The notes beneath the pieces were generated by a model. It did not search any database, was not told the DNA's origin, and saw only the letters and a list, made by a program, of their open reading frames with translations. DNA of 64,000 nt, taken from NCBI GenBank assembly GCA_017871115.1, contig JAFCIZ010000005.1:3713501-3777500 (forward strand). Direction: 5' to 3'. The translations under genes were made by a program, and so were the position numbers. The DNA comes from Cunninghamella blakesleeana (Eukaryota; Mucoromycota; Mucoromycetes; Mucorales; Cunninghamellaceae). Within the stretch, counting starts at the first letter, position 1; each line of letters opens with the position of its first letter. Shown in pieces: positions 39,142 to 52,419 of the stretch.

Positions 39142-40206
39142 ATAGATAGATATATATACTTTTTTTTTTAAAAAAAAAAAAAAGAAATTTTTATTATTTG
39201 CATGCAAAGGATATTAATTAAATATATATATATATCTAGTAACATTATTCATATGAAATTATTATTTGCTTGCAAATGATATTGTTTTTATTTTTTAAAT
39301 ACGGCCTTGTACTCTTTGAACGAATATTTGAATTTTAAGTTAATAAATAATAAAGCTTTTTTGAAAAAAAATAAATATTAAATTTTTAATTTAAAAAAAA
39401 AATCATTGTGAAACTTGATTATAATGCAATTATTTTTTGTATTACTATGAAATTAAAATAGTGTAATTTTTTTTTATAATCAATGTTATTTCGAAATAGA
39501 TAAAGATAGATAAACAGTTGAATATATAAAAAAGAAAACCAATAGTACATACTAATAATGTTATTTTATTATTTCATTTTTCTATTAAAAAATAAGTAAT
39601 GTATTTTTCTTTTTTTCTGGTTGTTTTTTGTTTTTTGTTTTTTTTTTTAAAAAAAAAATGAGTAGATAAATATATATATAATAAGGATAAATAATAAAAA
39701 CGAAAGAATTATGATCACATTCTTTAAATAAAAAGTAAAAAAAATGAAATCTAAAAATAAGGGGGGGGGGGGGAGAGGTGGATATGAGGATAAAATATAA
39801 ATAATTAAATAAAAAATAAAAAATCAATACAATAGTACTCTATTCTTTTCAAAAAAAAAAAAAAGAATACTAAACAAAGATATGTATAATGTATATATAT
39901 ATGTATAAATAATAATAGTATAATAATAATAGTTAAAATGTAATAATAATAGGATAATAATAGTAATAATAATAAAAAAAAAAAGAGTATTAAGTATAAA
40001 AAAATGTCTATGGTATAAAATGAAAGGAGGGAGTATTAAAAATAGATTATTAAAATAAAAAAAAATAAAGATAAAAAAAATAAAATGAATGAATGCAAAT
40101 AAAAATAAAATATAAAAGAAAGATAAAAAGACAAATACACAAATAATAATAATAATGATAATAATAACAATACCATTATTCATTTTTTGAATATATGCCT
40201 ATTTTT
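39142..40206. other. Intergenic between convergent RING and kinase genes
   Basis: About 1.1 kb, AT-rich. T-run/A-run palindromes at 39160-39183 and 39638-39658, a 13-base G-run at 39761-39773, and AAT repeats at 39905-39975. No gene seen. Confidence 0.7.
39761..39773. repeat. Homopolymer run of 13 G
   Basis: The longest G/C homopolymer noticed in the window, in the 3' flank of the kinase gene, where it reads as 13 C on the transcribed strand. Confidence 0.85.
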
Positions 40207-43200
40207 TTATTCTTCTTCTTCTTCTTCTTCAATGATAGCTTTATTTGCCATTAAACCACGATCATTCATACCATAAACACTAAGTCTTGAACGAGGAGCA
40301 AATTCAAATCGTCTATTAGATGATGGAATGGGAGATGATTTCATAGTATTATTGTTGCTATTAGTATTAGATGCTAATAATGCAGGAGGAGAGGATCGAG
40401 ATGAAAGTGGTTTGATAGATGTTAACGATGGTGAAGATTGTTGAATGGATTTAGAAGATAAAGATGGAATAGGTGAAACTTCCTTTGTTACTGAAGATGG
40501 TGATACTTTTTCATTATTATTATTATTATTATTATTATCATTTTCTTTTTCTACTAAAGTTGAAGTAGTGGATATAGTAGGTGTTGGTACAGTATTAATA
40601 TTATAATTATTGATATTATTATTATGCATTATATCATTATCTTCTTTTGTTGCTGATAACAACAATCCATCAAGTTTTATTGGGTTCGTAGAAGGAGGCG
40701 TTAATAATAAAGTTGAATCTTTTGCTGTAACTTTCTTTGTTGTTGGAATGGGAGAAGGTGCAGGAGAAGATAAAAAGACTTTATTATTATTATTGCTATT
40801 GTTGGTTGAAGATGGAATGGAAGGAATTCCTTTGATCATTGGTTTTGAATCAGGAGGAGATGGGGGTGGAGAAGGTTGTTGCTGAGGTACAGGCTTTTGC
40901 TTTTGTTGTTGTTGTTGTATAGGTAATTTAGGTAAACATGGATTTTGATAACATTGTCTATTATTACTATTTTTACTATTATTGGTATAACTTGGTGCTG
41001 GAGGGGCAGGTGGTGGTAATGGTTGATGATACAATGGATTTCGTTCTTCACAAATATCTACTTCTTGAACATGACTTGGTACAGCTGTACTACTAACATA
41101 TTTAGGGGTGGTAATAATGGATAATCCATCAGCTACAGGACGTGAGTACATTGTAGCTGTAGGTGGAGGTGGTGATACTAATGGATCCACACGTTTAATA
41201 TTATTATTACTATGGTAAGAGGGATTTTCATTCTGTTGCTGTTTTTCATAAGCATTGATTTCATTACCAGGTAACATATGTCGTCTATATTTTAGTGTGC
41301 CAGAACGATAAATAGGAGGTGTCAATTGTCCTTGATTATATTCCGATGCTGAATTAGTATTTGTGTTGGTGAATGTTGAAGGTGAGGGTGTTTGATAAAC
41401 ATCAAAATCTCTGTAACTAACAGGACGTCTTGCAGATGTATCTTGTTTTGCTGAACTACCACCAAACCATGTTTTGACAGATGTAAACCAGCCAGCTTTA
41501 TTATCATGAGATGAAGTTGTATTAGAAGATGCTGTTGAAGAAATAGATCGTATAGAAGACTTGGCTGTAAGAGAGGTAGCATTTGTGAGGGAGGAATAAG
41601 AAGGCTTTGAATTTAAGCTTGAATAGGATATTTGTGATGATGTATCTATTTCAATTGGTTTATGAGTCATTGTTGCTACTGATGATGATGTTGATTTCAT
41701 TTCAGTAGCTGATGATAATAAAGAAGTGGTTTGCTTCATTTGATCCATAGTAACTGATGGTAAACTTGGTGGATAAGTTAAAGTTGTTTGACAAGATGAA
41801 TCTGTAGGGATTGATGATGAAGTATTTTGTGATGATAAACGGTTAGGTGAATTAATAAGAGAAGACCATCTTTCATTTGCATGTAATATTTTTGAATTAT
41901 CTGCAGAAAGAGGTGAGTCAGGTGTCATGATCATTGAGTGATTAGACATATCCATCTGTTGTTTTTCCATCAACATATTCCAAAGCGTGTTAGCTGTACT
42001 ATTACAAGCATTTGATCGCATTGATTGTACCATGTATTCGTCAAACCCAGCTGATAATAAAGCGTTTGAAACTTTTTGTTCAGCAGGAGACATGGGAATA
42101 TCGAAAGAAGAAGTAGAGGAAGTAGAGGAAGGGCGAATAGATTCACGATGTGCTGGTAAAGATAATGGTAAAGAAGATCGACATGGCAGTGGCGAGGTAG
42201 TAGGCGTTGATTTATTGTTGCTAACAGTTGGAGCAGAAAAACGAGGAGGACGAGATGAAGTATATCTAGCTTTTTCTTCAGGTCGCATCATACCAAGACT
42301 ATATCGGACTTGAGGAGAAAACTTTGAATTATCATTATAATTGCTGGTTGCGCCACCACTACGACGATAATGTTGTTGTAGATGCATTAAATCACCAGAT
42401 TTCCCATTATTATTATTGTTATTATCAAGTAAATGGATATAACTGTCATGACTAGAAAGTTCTGTAATTAAATCATCATCGTCTTCATCATTTTTAAATC
42501 GTGGACTTGAAAAGATAGAATCAATATCAGATCGACTTGAATTGCGAGTGGAAGAAGAGCTATCGTCATCATAATCCATGCCTATTTCTTCTTCTTCTTC
42601 TTCATCTATGTGTTGCTCATCTTTTTCTTCGTCGTCAAATATAGCCGACATCCATGGATGATTTAAAATTTGATCAATGGTAAGACGTTCATTTGGATCA
42701 TGCTTCAAAATATTGCTGATTAAATCTTGTACTTCGGGTGAGAAATAAGTTGGCAGTTCATAATCGACGTTAACTATTTTTCGTTGCATCATAATTTCAG
42801 AATCGTCATCAAATGGTAATTCTCCAGCTATTAATGTATATAAGATAACGCCTAAAGACCATATATCCGTTTCTATATTTATAACAATAAAAATAAAAAA
42901 TAAATAAGTATATCTTGTCGTTTTAATAATTGTTTTTTACATGCTTATTTATTTATTTTTCTTTTGGACATACCCGGTCCAGTATATTTCTGACGCATGA
43001 TCACCTCTACATAAATATTTAATAAAAAGAAAAAATAAAAAAAAAAAAATTATATATATTAGTATAAATAACCTTTGTGTTACCATTCATTAATATAAAA
43101 ATATAAAAATTCCCATTGTTCTAATAATATAATTAAATATTATATATATATTACCAGGAGCAGAATAAGCCAAACTTCCACAGAAGGTTTCCAATAATTG

Positions 43201-43965
43201 CTTATTATCAGCATAACGAGCAAAACCAAAATCACAAATTTTGCAATTATCATTGATATCCAATAAAATATTTTCCAATTTAAGATCACGATGAACAATA
43301 CCTTGACGATGGCATTCTTTCATAGCGTTAACTAATTGATGAAACCAACGTTGAGCACGATATTCAGAAAATCGACCAGTATCTGCTAAAAGATCAAATA
43401 ATTCGCCATTAGGACAATGTTCAGATATGATATGAATAGCTGATTCAGTTGAAATGATTTCATAAATTTTAACGATATTTGGATGATCTAATTGTCGATG
43501 GTGATGAATTTCCCGTGCAATAATTGAAGCATGCTGTTTACTGATCTTTTTAATAGCTACCTGCTTTCCAGTTAATTGATGAGTACCTAATTTAACTTTT
43601 CCATAAGTTCCCTAAAAGAAAGGATAAATAATAAAATAAAATATAAAGATTAATAATGATAAGTAAATATATTATATGTAAAAAACAAAGGATAATATTA
43701 AAAAAAAGGAAAAATAAGGATAATCATTATTATTATTATTAATAATAATAAATGTATTACATAAAATAATGATTATGATAAAATAATAATGATGATATAG
43801 TTAAAAATATAAAATAGGAGTAATATTATAAATATATATATATATATATATTTTGTCACCTACCTCGCCTATTGTTTCTCCTATTGTATAACAACCAACA
43901 GACGTCATTTCATGGGAAGAGAGTTCTTTTAAAAGGTTATTATAATCAGCAGCCAACTATTTTTA

Positions 43966-44003
<38 letters not shown>

Positions 44004-44147
44004 TCATATATTTATATTAATATTCTATTTATATTGTATTCATTTATGTACGTGTATATATATATATATTCTATGTATGAAATAAAAAAAGAAACATTAT
44101 AATACCTTGGCTTTTTGATTTCGAAGGCTTGAGCGTGAGTAAGACAT
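40207..44147 (-). CDS. CAMK/SNF1-related Ser/Thr protein kinase with long disordered tail
   Basis: Five exons (44106-44147, 43864-43956, 43155-43611, 42974-43006, 40207-42872) sum to 3,291 nt, 1,096 aa. The kinase domain (about 37-283) is complete: IGETIGEGTYGKVKLG, AIKKI, HRQGIVHRDLKLENILL, CDFGFARY, TFCGSLAYSAPEVI, TDIWSLGVILYTLIAGELPF and a terminal HPWM. The motifs fit the CAMK-like group (MARK/SNF1/KIN relatives) rather than a single named family. After an acidic stretch, residues 469-515 (AEQKVSNALLSAGFDEYMVQ) look like a UBA-type helix bundle. The rest is Ser/Thr/Pro/Asn-rich and ends in a run of Glu. No KA1 domain seen. The role is probably in polarity or growth control, by family analogy only. 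Confidence 0.88.
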
Positions 44148-45840
44148 TTTATATGTAAAAAGAAATAATTATAAATAATATATATAAGTGTATATGTAGA
44201 TGTTTAAAGGAATGGGAAGGGAGATTTTACACGTTTGTAAACGAGAAATCGATTTGTAGAAAGTTTTTGCTAAAGAATAATAAATGTATTCTCAATTTCT
44301 ATTAAAGCTTATATAAAAGAATATTATATAAAAAATAAATAGCTGTATATTGTTGATAGTGATAATAAAAAGAGAGTGAGAGTGATTTGGTTGGTTTAAT
44401 TATTTATATAAAAAGTTCAGACATTAATATATATGATGGAAAAAAAAAAAAGAAAGGAATGCAAATTAAAAAAAAAAAAAAGAAAAAGGGAGGAAAAGGA
44501 ATTATATATATATAATAATGAAAAACGAATAAAAAAGAAGAAAAAGGAAGGATAATGAAGGAGGAAAGAAGTGGTAAAAAAGGTAAGAAAAAAAAAAAAA
44601 AGAGTAAAGAAAAAGAAGAAAAAGAGTGAAAAAGAGAGAAAAAGAAGAAAAAGAAAAAAATACAATCACAAAAAAATAAAAAATAAAAAATTGGCTTTAA
44701 AAATTATTGGTTAAGGAGGAAATACAAAACTAATTTTATATGGTGATCGTTGGCTTATTAAGGAAATAACAAATTTTTAGGTGTTACCTTTTTCTTTTTC
44801 GTTCTCTTAAAAAATAATACTGTAGATTTTTTTTTTTTTTTTTTTTGAAAATACAACCAAATTGAATAATAATAATAAGAGTAGAAGGCGAATTCTTCTA
44901 GAATTAACTAAAAAAAATAAAAATAAAGTATTATTTTATAAATGGTTTATCAAGGGAAATAACGAAAAAGCAATATTTTATACTACTTCGGTATAAGGTT
45001 TATATTTAATAATAATTGAATTTGATCTAATATTCAGTAAAACATTATGTATTAAATTATTGTTTTAACCAAACTGTGTTACACAATAGAAAAAAGTTAT
45101 CGATAATTATCCTTTCTATTTCATATAATATGTTTTAATACAAGAGTTAAGAAAATAGAAAAAAAGAATTTATAAAAAAATCCCAATTCAACTTAAAGTT
45201 TCAGTTTCCTAATAAAAATAAATCACGCATTCTCTTTTTTTAATGATGATCAAACGTAAGATAACCTTATAAAATTGATTTTAAGCCTCGTTTGACTTGG
45301 TCGGGAATATAAAAGATATATTCTAACCTATTGAATAGTATTAAATTCCATACTGACAAAAGAATAAATAATTTAACAAATACGCATCGCACCGAGGATT
45401 TGCCGCATTTAATATATGTTCAATTGGTATGAAAAAAAAAAAACACTAGTTGTTCTAATTTATTTTCTTCAAAACATCTCTTTTTCAATTAACTTTTTGG
45501 TCTACTTTAAAATATATTTATATTATATTTTTACCATCTAAAATTATCAAATTACTCCATAGAAAACGAATAAACTTGTTTAACTAATATAACAATATAT
45601 CGATCGATACAATATAATAATAGGTTATGTTTTAAAAATCGATTGATCAACCTTTTTAGATTTTTTTAAAAAATATTAATTCTCCGCTAGTTCAACCTTG
45701 ACTTGGTTTTGATTTTTTTTTTTATTTTAATCAATTTCTTTGTTTTCCTTTTTTAACCGCTTATTTTTACATTCCCCCTTATTTTATTTTAAAAAAATAA
45801 AGTATCATTACTATTTATATATAAACTTATAAATGTTAAT
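44148..45840. other. Intergenic, divergent promoters of kinase and AAA genes
   Basis: 1.7 kb. Polypurine tract at 44430-44690 with a weak open frame on the other strand that is pure low complexity. No supported gene. A GC-containing patch sits at about 45382-45412. Confidence 0.65.
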
Positions 45841-48800
45841 ATGACGACTTTATTGTATCGGATTGGGCGTACCGTTCCAACGACAAAAAGATTAATTCAT
45901 ACAAGTAAATACGTTTTCTCCGCAAAACCTGCTATAGATAATAATAACGACGGTACAACTCAAAATAGCCAAATCAAGCCAGCTCAATCCACTTTTTCAA
46001 AAGGACGTAAACAGACCCGTAAATCAAAACGACAGCTCTCTTCTATACCACGTAAATATTATTATTAATAATAACAATGATAGTATATAACTATATAGCG
46101 ATGAACAACTATAATAATAATAATAATAATATTTATATGTATATTCTTTTCTTAAATCTATTTAGATTCATTCTTATTCAACAACTTTATAAAACATTCA
46201 GCTTTAACAACAGAAACAATAGATCCAATATATCAGTTTCCTGATTATATATGGCAAGAATTACAACTAAGTGCTCAAACAGGTTTATCTCCAAAGGATG
46301 TACTGGCTACTTTTGATCATTCCGATCATATTTTACTGAACATTCCAAAAAAAGGGGCAACTTATTTGCAAGATAAAATTGCAAAACGTTTGGCAAGTGT
46401 ATCAAAGGCTGACTTGATTATATTAGACCCTCAAGATTTTTTAATATTAGCTCATGAAAATTCTAGAAATGGTAATGTCAAAATGATTACTGTTATATCA
46501 TTATGTCATTATGTAAATATAAATAAAAAAAAAAAAGAAACGTATGATGAAAACGATCATTAATCAAGGTTAATATATATGTTGCTATTATTATTTTAAT
46601 TTATTTATATATAGTCATGACAATTATGCCAACTTTAATCAACGCAAATGGAGATGATCCAACAATTTTAGCTATATTACCTGAAACAACAAAAATGGCA
46701 ACGGCAACAGAAAATAGTGTAAATAGAACAGAAGAAGGAAAAGAAGAACAATATTATGAAGATGATTCAAAGTCAGAGGTATGGTCCGTACGTATAGGGG
46801 ATAACTATTCGACATCATCAACATCATCATCTCAATATAATCAAATTTTGAACGATAAGGAAAATTTAACTGTAAAAGGAATCAATAGTGTAATAGAAAG
46901 ATTTAGCATTATTTTTAAAAAATTAATTCAAATGAAAGATACATCAACATCAAAATTATCATCATCTTTGCCATCAACATCAGCATCAACATCATCTAAT
47001 AATAATAATAATAACAATAATAATAATAATAATAATAATAATAGTAATAATAATAACAGTAATAAAAATAATAATACCAATAATAAAATTGTTTATTTGC
47101 GTGATTTTGGGGATATGCATGACACATTAGGGTCGTTAATGCTTAAATCATTAATGATGACTGTAGAAGATTTACGTGAAAATGGGCAGCGTGTTATTGT
47201 ATTAGGTGGCTATTCTCCCTCATTAAAAGAATCATCATCCTCCTCCAATATTAGCAAATCATTCTCCAACGAAAATGAATTAAATGAAGATAAAAACAAT
47301 AATATGAATAGTAGCGGGGAATTAGAAGGTAACTATGCACAAGCTCTTCAATCAGATAAAATTCCTGTGCTTACAGGGATGAAATGTATACATGTAGCAC
47401 CACCTATTTCATTATCAACATCAAGTGATGAATGGACAGCTTGGGAATCACAATTAAATAAAGATGCAGCAAGACGTATTGGAGAAATGAATGCAAGACA
47501 ACTAATGACAGTGTATCAACATAAAAGAATGATTCAAATCAAACCATACAAAGAAGAAGAAGAAGAACACCATCACTACATAACCCAATTGATTCAGCAA
47601 TTAGGTGAAAAGCTAAATACTATTCAACATGAATTATGGACTACAGAAGAAATTGATCGACGTGTTACAGTGGCTATTGGTCATGCCTTACAAAAAAATA
47701 AAGATAGAGTAGATATTGAGGATTTTATTAAAGCTAATGATATTGTGAATCAAGGAACTTCTATTTATCGTCAAGCAACAAAAATTTTGGGGAAACATCG
47801 TAGTAAAGTTAAAATTGAAAAGGATGGTTCTATCGATACTACGTTTTTAAAAAAGGAATGTAATAATTATGAAAGTCGTTTGATTAGTAGAATTGTTGAT
47901 CCAAGTATGTAGTAATTATAATAATATAAAAAAAAAATAGTAAAAAGGAAAAAGGGAATAAAAAAGAAAATGGAAATTTTATTTTATTTTACTTTATTAT
48001 TTTTTTTTAAAAAAAAAAAGAACCATTTTTACTTATATCCACTTTAAAATGACTTTATTATTATTATTTAGCTAGGGTAAAATGTACATTTAAAGACATC
48101 CGAGTACCACAAACTACAGTAGATACTCTACAAACTCTTATCTCATTACCTTTAAAACGACCTGATCTATTCCAACATGGGATTTTGAAACGCAATTTTA
48201 TATCTGGTGTACTATTATTTGGACCTCCTGGGACTGGTAAAACTATGTTGGCCAAAGCAGTAGCAAAAGAGAGTGGTAGTCGTATGTTGGAAATACAAGC
48301 TAGTGATGTGTAAGTTTATATTTATTATGATTATAATAGTTTTTTTAGTTTACACAGATAAATTGATAAATTACTATTATTAAAAAAAGCATCTGACATT
48401 TTTTTTATTTTGCCATTCTATTAAAAAAAAAAAGGTATGAAATGTATGTTGGTGAAGGTGAAAAAAATGTGAAGGTAATTTATATTAATAGATTAAAAAA
48501 ATATTAAAATATATTAAAATATTAAAAAAATTAAGGTTTATAATCATCATACTAAATTGATTGATTATTTTTTTATTTATTTTATTTCATATTAGGCAAT
48601 ATTTTCATTAGCTAGAATCCTTTCCCCTTGTGTCGTATTTATTGATGAAGTAGATAGCTTAATGAATAAAAGACAATCAGACTCTACGTCCAATGCGCAT
48701 CGTGAAATCATTAATCAATTTATGGTAGAATGGGACGGTTTATCCAGTGAAAATAAAGGTGTTATGATTATGGCTGCAACCAATCGTCCTTTTGATTTAG

Positions 48801-49336
48801 ATGATGCCGTTCTTCGAAGAATGCCACGTAGAATATTAGGTAAGGAGTTTATGTTAAAAAAAATGAGGTAAATTGAAAAAGAAAAATGGAACTCTTTTTT
48901 ATAGATATATTTTAAAAGTAAACATTATTAATTATATATATATATATATATTATATACACTATTTATTTATGTATTTCAGTTGATTTACCGAATGAAGAA
49001 GATAGAGAATATATATTGAAAATGCTTTTACAAGAGGAACAATATGATATATCATTAAAAGAATTAGCACGAGCAACCCAACATTATTCTGGGTCTGATT
49101 TAAAAAATTTGTGTGTCACAGCAGCTTTAAAATGCATTCAACAATCAATGCCAAGTCATAATAATGAACCACTACCAAATAGAATTATTTTAAAATCCCA
49201 CTTTGATGAAGCTTTAAAAATGGTACCTCCAAGTTCAAGTGAAGATATGTCTTCTTTAGAAGAACTTAGAAAATGGGCTCAAAAATATGGTGATACTCAT
49301 AAAAAGAAAAAGCAATCCACTTTTGGCTTTTCTTAA
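45841..49336 (+). CDS. Mitochondrial AAA ATPase, Msp1/ATAD1-like, with long N-terminal half
   Basis: Seven exons (45841-46051, 46166-46471, 46615-47904, 48072-48309, 48435-48474, 48596-48839, 48981-49336) sum to 2,685 nt, 894 aa. A basic, Ser/Thr-rich leader (MTTLLYRIGRTVPTTKRLIH) suits mitochondrial import. The AAA module in the last third is complete: Walker A GPPGTGKT (about 653-660), pore-loop region YVGEGEKNVK, Walker B VVFIDEVDSL, sensor AATNRPFDLDDAVLRR with Arg finger region, and C-terminal lid. The N-terminal half has an Asn run and a segment beginning KIVYLRDFGDMHDTLGSLML that resembles the conserved N-half of ascomycete mitochondrial AAA proteins. Msp1-type enzymes extract mislocalised membrane proteins; whether this one does is inference. 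One internal acceptor is AAG (48434). Confidence 0.87.
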
Positions 49337-49632
49337 TGATTAATATTTATAAAATAGAAAAATAAAAATAAATTATAAAAGAATTTTATATGTTCATATG
49401 TAAATTGTACCACAACATAAATATTTTTTTGAGTGTCGGCAAGTTTATTTAATTTTGGTCCCTCTTTTTTTTTTTACTCTCTTTTTTTTCCCATTCTTCT
49501 GCTCCTTATAATATTTTATTGTTTTTATTTTTTATCTTAAACATCATCTCCTATAATTAATCAATCAGCCATTCAACTTCCTTTTATAAAAACGTCTTTT
49601 ATTTATTCTTATTGTTCTCTTTTTTTTCTCTA

Positions 49633-51412
49633 ATGGTAAATTAATATTTTTTTATTAGTAAATAAAAAAACTATTATTTTTCAACATAAAATAACCTTTT
49701 TTTCTTTATTCCTCTTTTTTATTTTTTCTTTCTTCTTATTACTGCAATCATTATTTAACAACCCTATATCTTTTTAGAATACTCCACCACCCGATTCAGA
49801 ATTTATTAAACCAGAACCGGTCCCTTCTATATCTATGCCTGTTTTACAACCTTTACAAGTAACAATACCTACAGCAACGACAACAATAAATAGACCACGA
49901 CGACACACTATAACACGGCCAGATAGTGCACTAGCTTTATTATCTGATTCTGATGATGGAGATAATGAAGATCCAACTTTGGATAGAATCACAGATATAT
50001 TAGCTAATCTTATACAAGAAGCCAATGAAGCAGTTCAAAACAATTGTACTTCATTATATTCACATGCTCGTCGACAACAACAACGTTCAAGATCTACTTT
50101 ATTAAAATCATCTCAATCTACAACTTCTTCACAACATCGATATAATAATAACAATAATAATAATAATAATAATAATCCTATTCGACCTAAATCAAGTGTA
50201 TCTATATCTCGATTACCTAGACCTACTCGACAACTATCAAAGCGTATTCATAATAGAACTTCAAGTAACATTTCTATATCATCATCTTCTACTTCTTTAT
50301 TTTCACCTGTACCTAATTTTGATTCACCTAATACAGCATCTTCTGTTGAACAATTACAATTAGATGACCATTCTTCTTCTTTTAAACAACAATCCTTACT
50401 ATCTTTATTATCTACCTCTACTTCCCCCTCCTCCACCTCTCTTCATTTAAATAATAATAGTACAGATGATAAATTTAATTCATTTGATGATGATAATGAT
50501 AAGGAACAGCAATATAATAATGAATTATTAAAATCAACTTCAGATAATTTCAGCGATCCATTATTAGAATCATTTCGACGACTAGATTCATCTATGGCTA
50601 TGGTAGAATCTCTCTCACGTGATTTGGAAGAAGAGTTTGAAAATAATAATAATACAACATTACAGAACAGCAGCTCATTTATTAATACATCTACATCTAC
50701 ATCTAAATTAACTTTATTACTTTTACCATTATTACACATCCCACATGCTATTTTAACTACTGTATTTGATCATTTATCAACAAATAATAATATACCAACT
50801 TCAACAAATATGATCATCTCCTCATCATCTACTTCATCATCCTCATTATCATCTTCCTCTACTTTTTCAGGTATGCTGGCTTGGGCCTTTTTTTTCGCTA
50901 TGGCAAATATGGTTATTACTTGGTCAGGTGTATCAGTTCCTCGATGGTTTTTAAATAATCAACAAGAGCAAATGAAAAATCAATATATCCGTTCAAGAAG
51001 ACTTTCATTACCTGGTAGTTATCATCAAAAACAACAACAACATGAAACAGAGCTAGACCATGATTTCATTTCCTTTTATAATAATAATAATAATAATAAC
51101 TCTTTATCACCATCACCATCATCATTAAATCATTATCAACATGGAAGAATTATGGTTCGGTCAAATCGACCTACTCCTATAAATACCAATTTAACATTAA
51201 AACAAACACCTACTAAACGATCAAATCCTCCAATATCATCATCATCAAGAAAAAGAACAACTAGTTATCAACATCCTTCAAATAATAATAATGATAATGA
51301 TAAATCATATACTTTATTTATTCAACAATCAAGAAAATATTATAAATTACAACAACAGCAATTAGATACTCATGAAAATAATAATACTTTAAGACGCCGA
51401 TGTTCATTATAA
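49633..51412 (+). CDS. Membrane-anchored low-complexity protein of unknown function
   Basis: Proposed exons 49633-49635 (the start codon alone, followed by GTAAAT) and 49778-51412, giving 545 aa. From the TAG acceptor at 49775-49777 the frame is open and Pro-rich (NTPPPDSEFIKPEPVPSIS) up to the next ATG at 49835, which would be the alternative start. Two conserved-looking patches stand out in Ser/Asn/Gln-rich sequence: DPTLDRITDILANLIQEANE (about 65-85) and SMAMVESLSRDLEEEFE. Then comes a hydrophobic helix TLLLLPLLHIPHAILTTVF and a likely transmembrane segment GMLAWAFFFAMANMVITWSG. No domain was recognised. Probably anchored to an internal membrane with a disordered cytosolic part. Confidence 0.72.
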
Positions 51413-52419
51413 ATTAATTGGGGTTTTAATGATGTGACATGGATTTAATATTATTTATGGTGTGGTATGAATTTAATAATGCTAATGGTGCGTGGGTTTA
51501 ATCAATTATATTTCTCATCCTATTTTTTTTATTTTTATAATTTTTATATAAGTTACGTAAAAAAAAAAAAAAAAAAAGGATTTAAAAAATTGGATATAAA
51601 ATAAAATACCCTAAAATAGTTCAATATTATATATACAATCTATTTTTTTTTTTCTTTTTTTCTTTTTTTTTTTTTTTACTCGCTCTCTCTCTCTATAATA
51701 AATTAATTTGATTTGCATATCCTATTATATATCTATATACATATACATATATATACTTTTTATATTTCATTTTCATTTTATCTTTATTCTTTTTACTTTC
51801 CTATTATATCTTATTTTTTATTTGTATTATAAAAATAGAAATCAAATAGAATAAAAAATTAGAATTTTTTCTTAATAGAAAAAGTTAAAAGAATAATATT
51901 ATTTTTTAATATATTTGTATAGTATAGAATAATAATTCTAAAATGCGTTACGATTATTATTTAAACTCCTGATCAAAAACTTAACCAATTATCTTATATA
52001 TGAAATAAGAAAAAAAGAAAAAGAAAAATATCTAACTAGATTGTAGATCAAAAAAAAAAACTAAGACTAAAAATATATATTTGTATATATTTTATTTAGA
52101 ATTCTTGCAGTCAATGAATTTCCTTTTTATTTAAGTTTAGAAAAAGAGATTGTAGCTTTTGGTCAGAAAAAAAAAAAAAGATGGGGTAAGGAGATGAACC
52201 TGATTATTTTAAAATAGTTATGGATTTTATTTATTTATTTATATATATATATATAAAGAAGAAAAAAATATACAATAAAACAAAGAGTGAGGGAGATGAG
52301 GATAATATATAAAAAAGAATAGTCATATATACTTACTATTGATACTATACATATATAATATATATTATTGTTTTTTTTGGTTGTATTTATAATTTTATGC
52401 GTGGCCAATCCAAATTTAG
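51413..52419. other. Intergenic between convergent genes
   Basis: About 1 kb, AT-rich with T- and A-runs. A 13-base copy of TGGATTGGCCACG (minus sense) lies just past the stop of the receptor gene and is repeated about 80 bp away inside its last exon. No gene seen. Confidence 0.65.

Noticed and set aside
39585..40183. Minus-strand open frames downstream of the kinase
   Set aside because: Almost pure Ile/Phe/Leu/Tyr from T-rich DNA; convergent 3' flank, not a membrane protein gene.
44417..44665. 82-codon minus-strand frame in the kinase/AAA spacer
   Set aside because: Phe/Leu/Ser translation of a polypurine/polypyrimidine tract; no start context or conserved residues.
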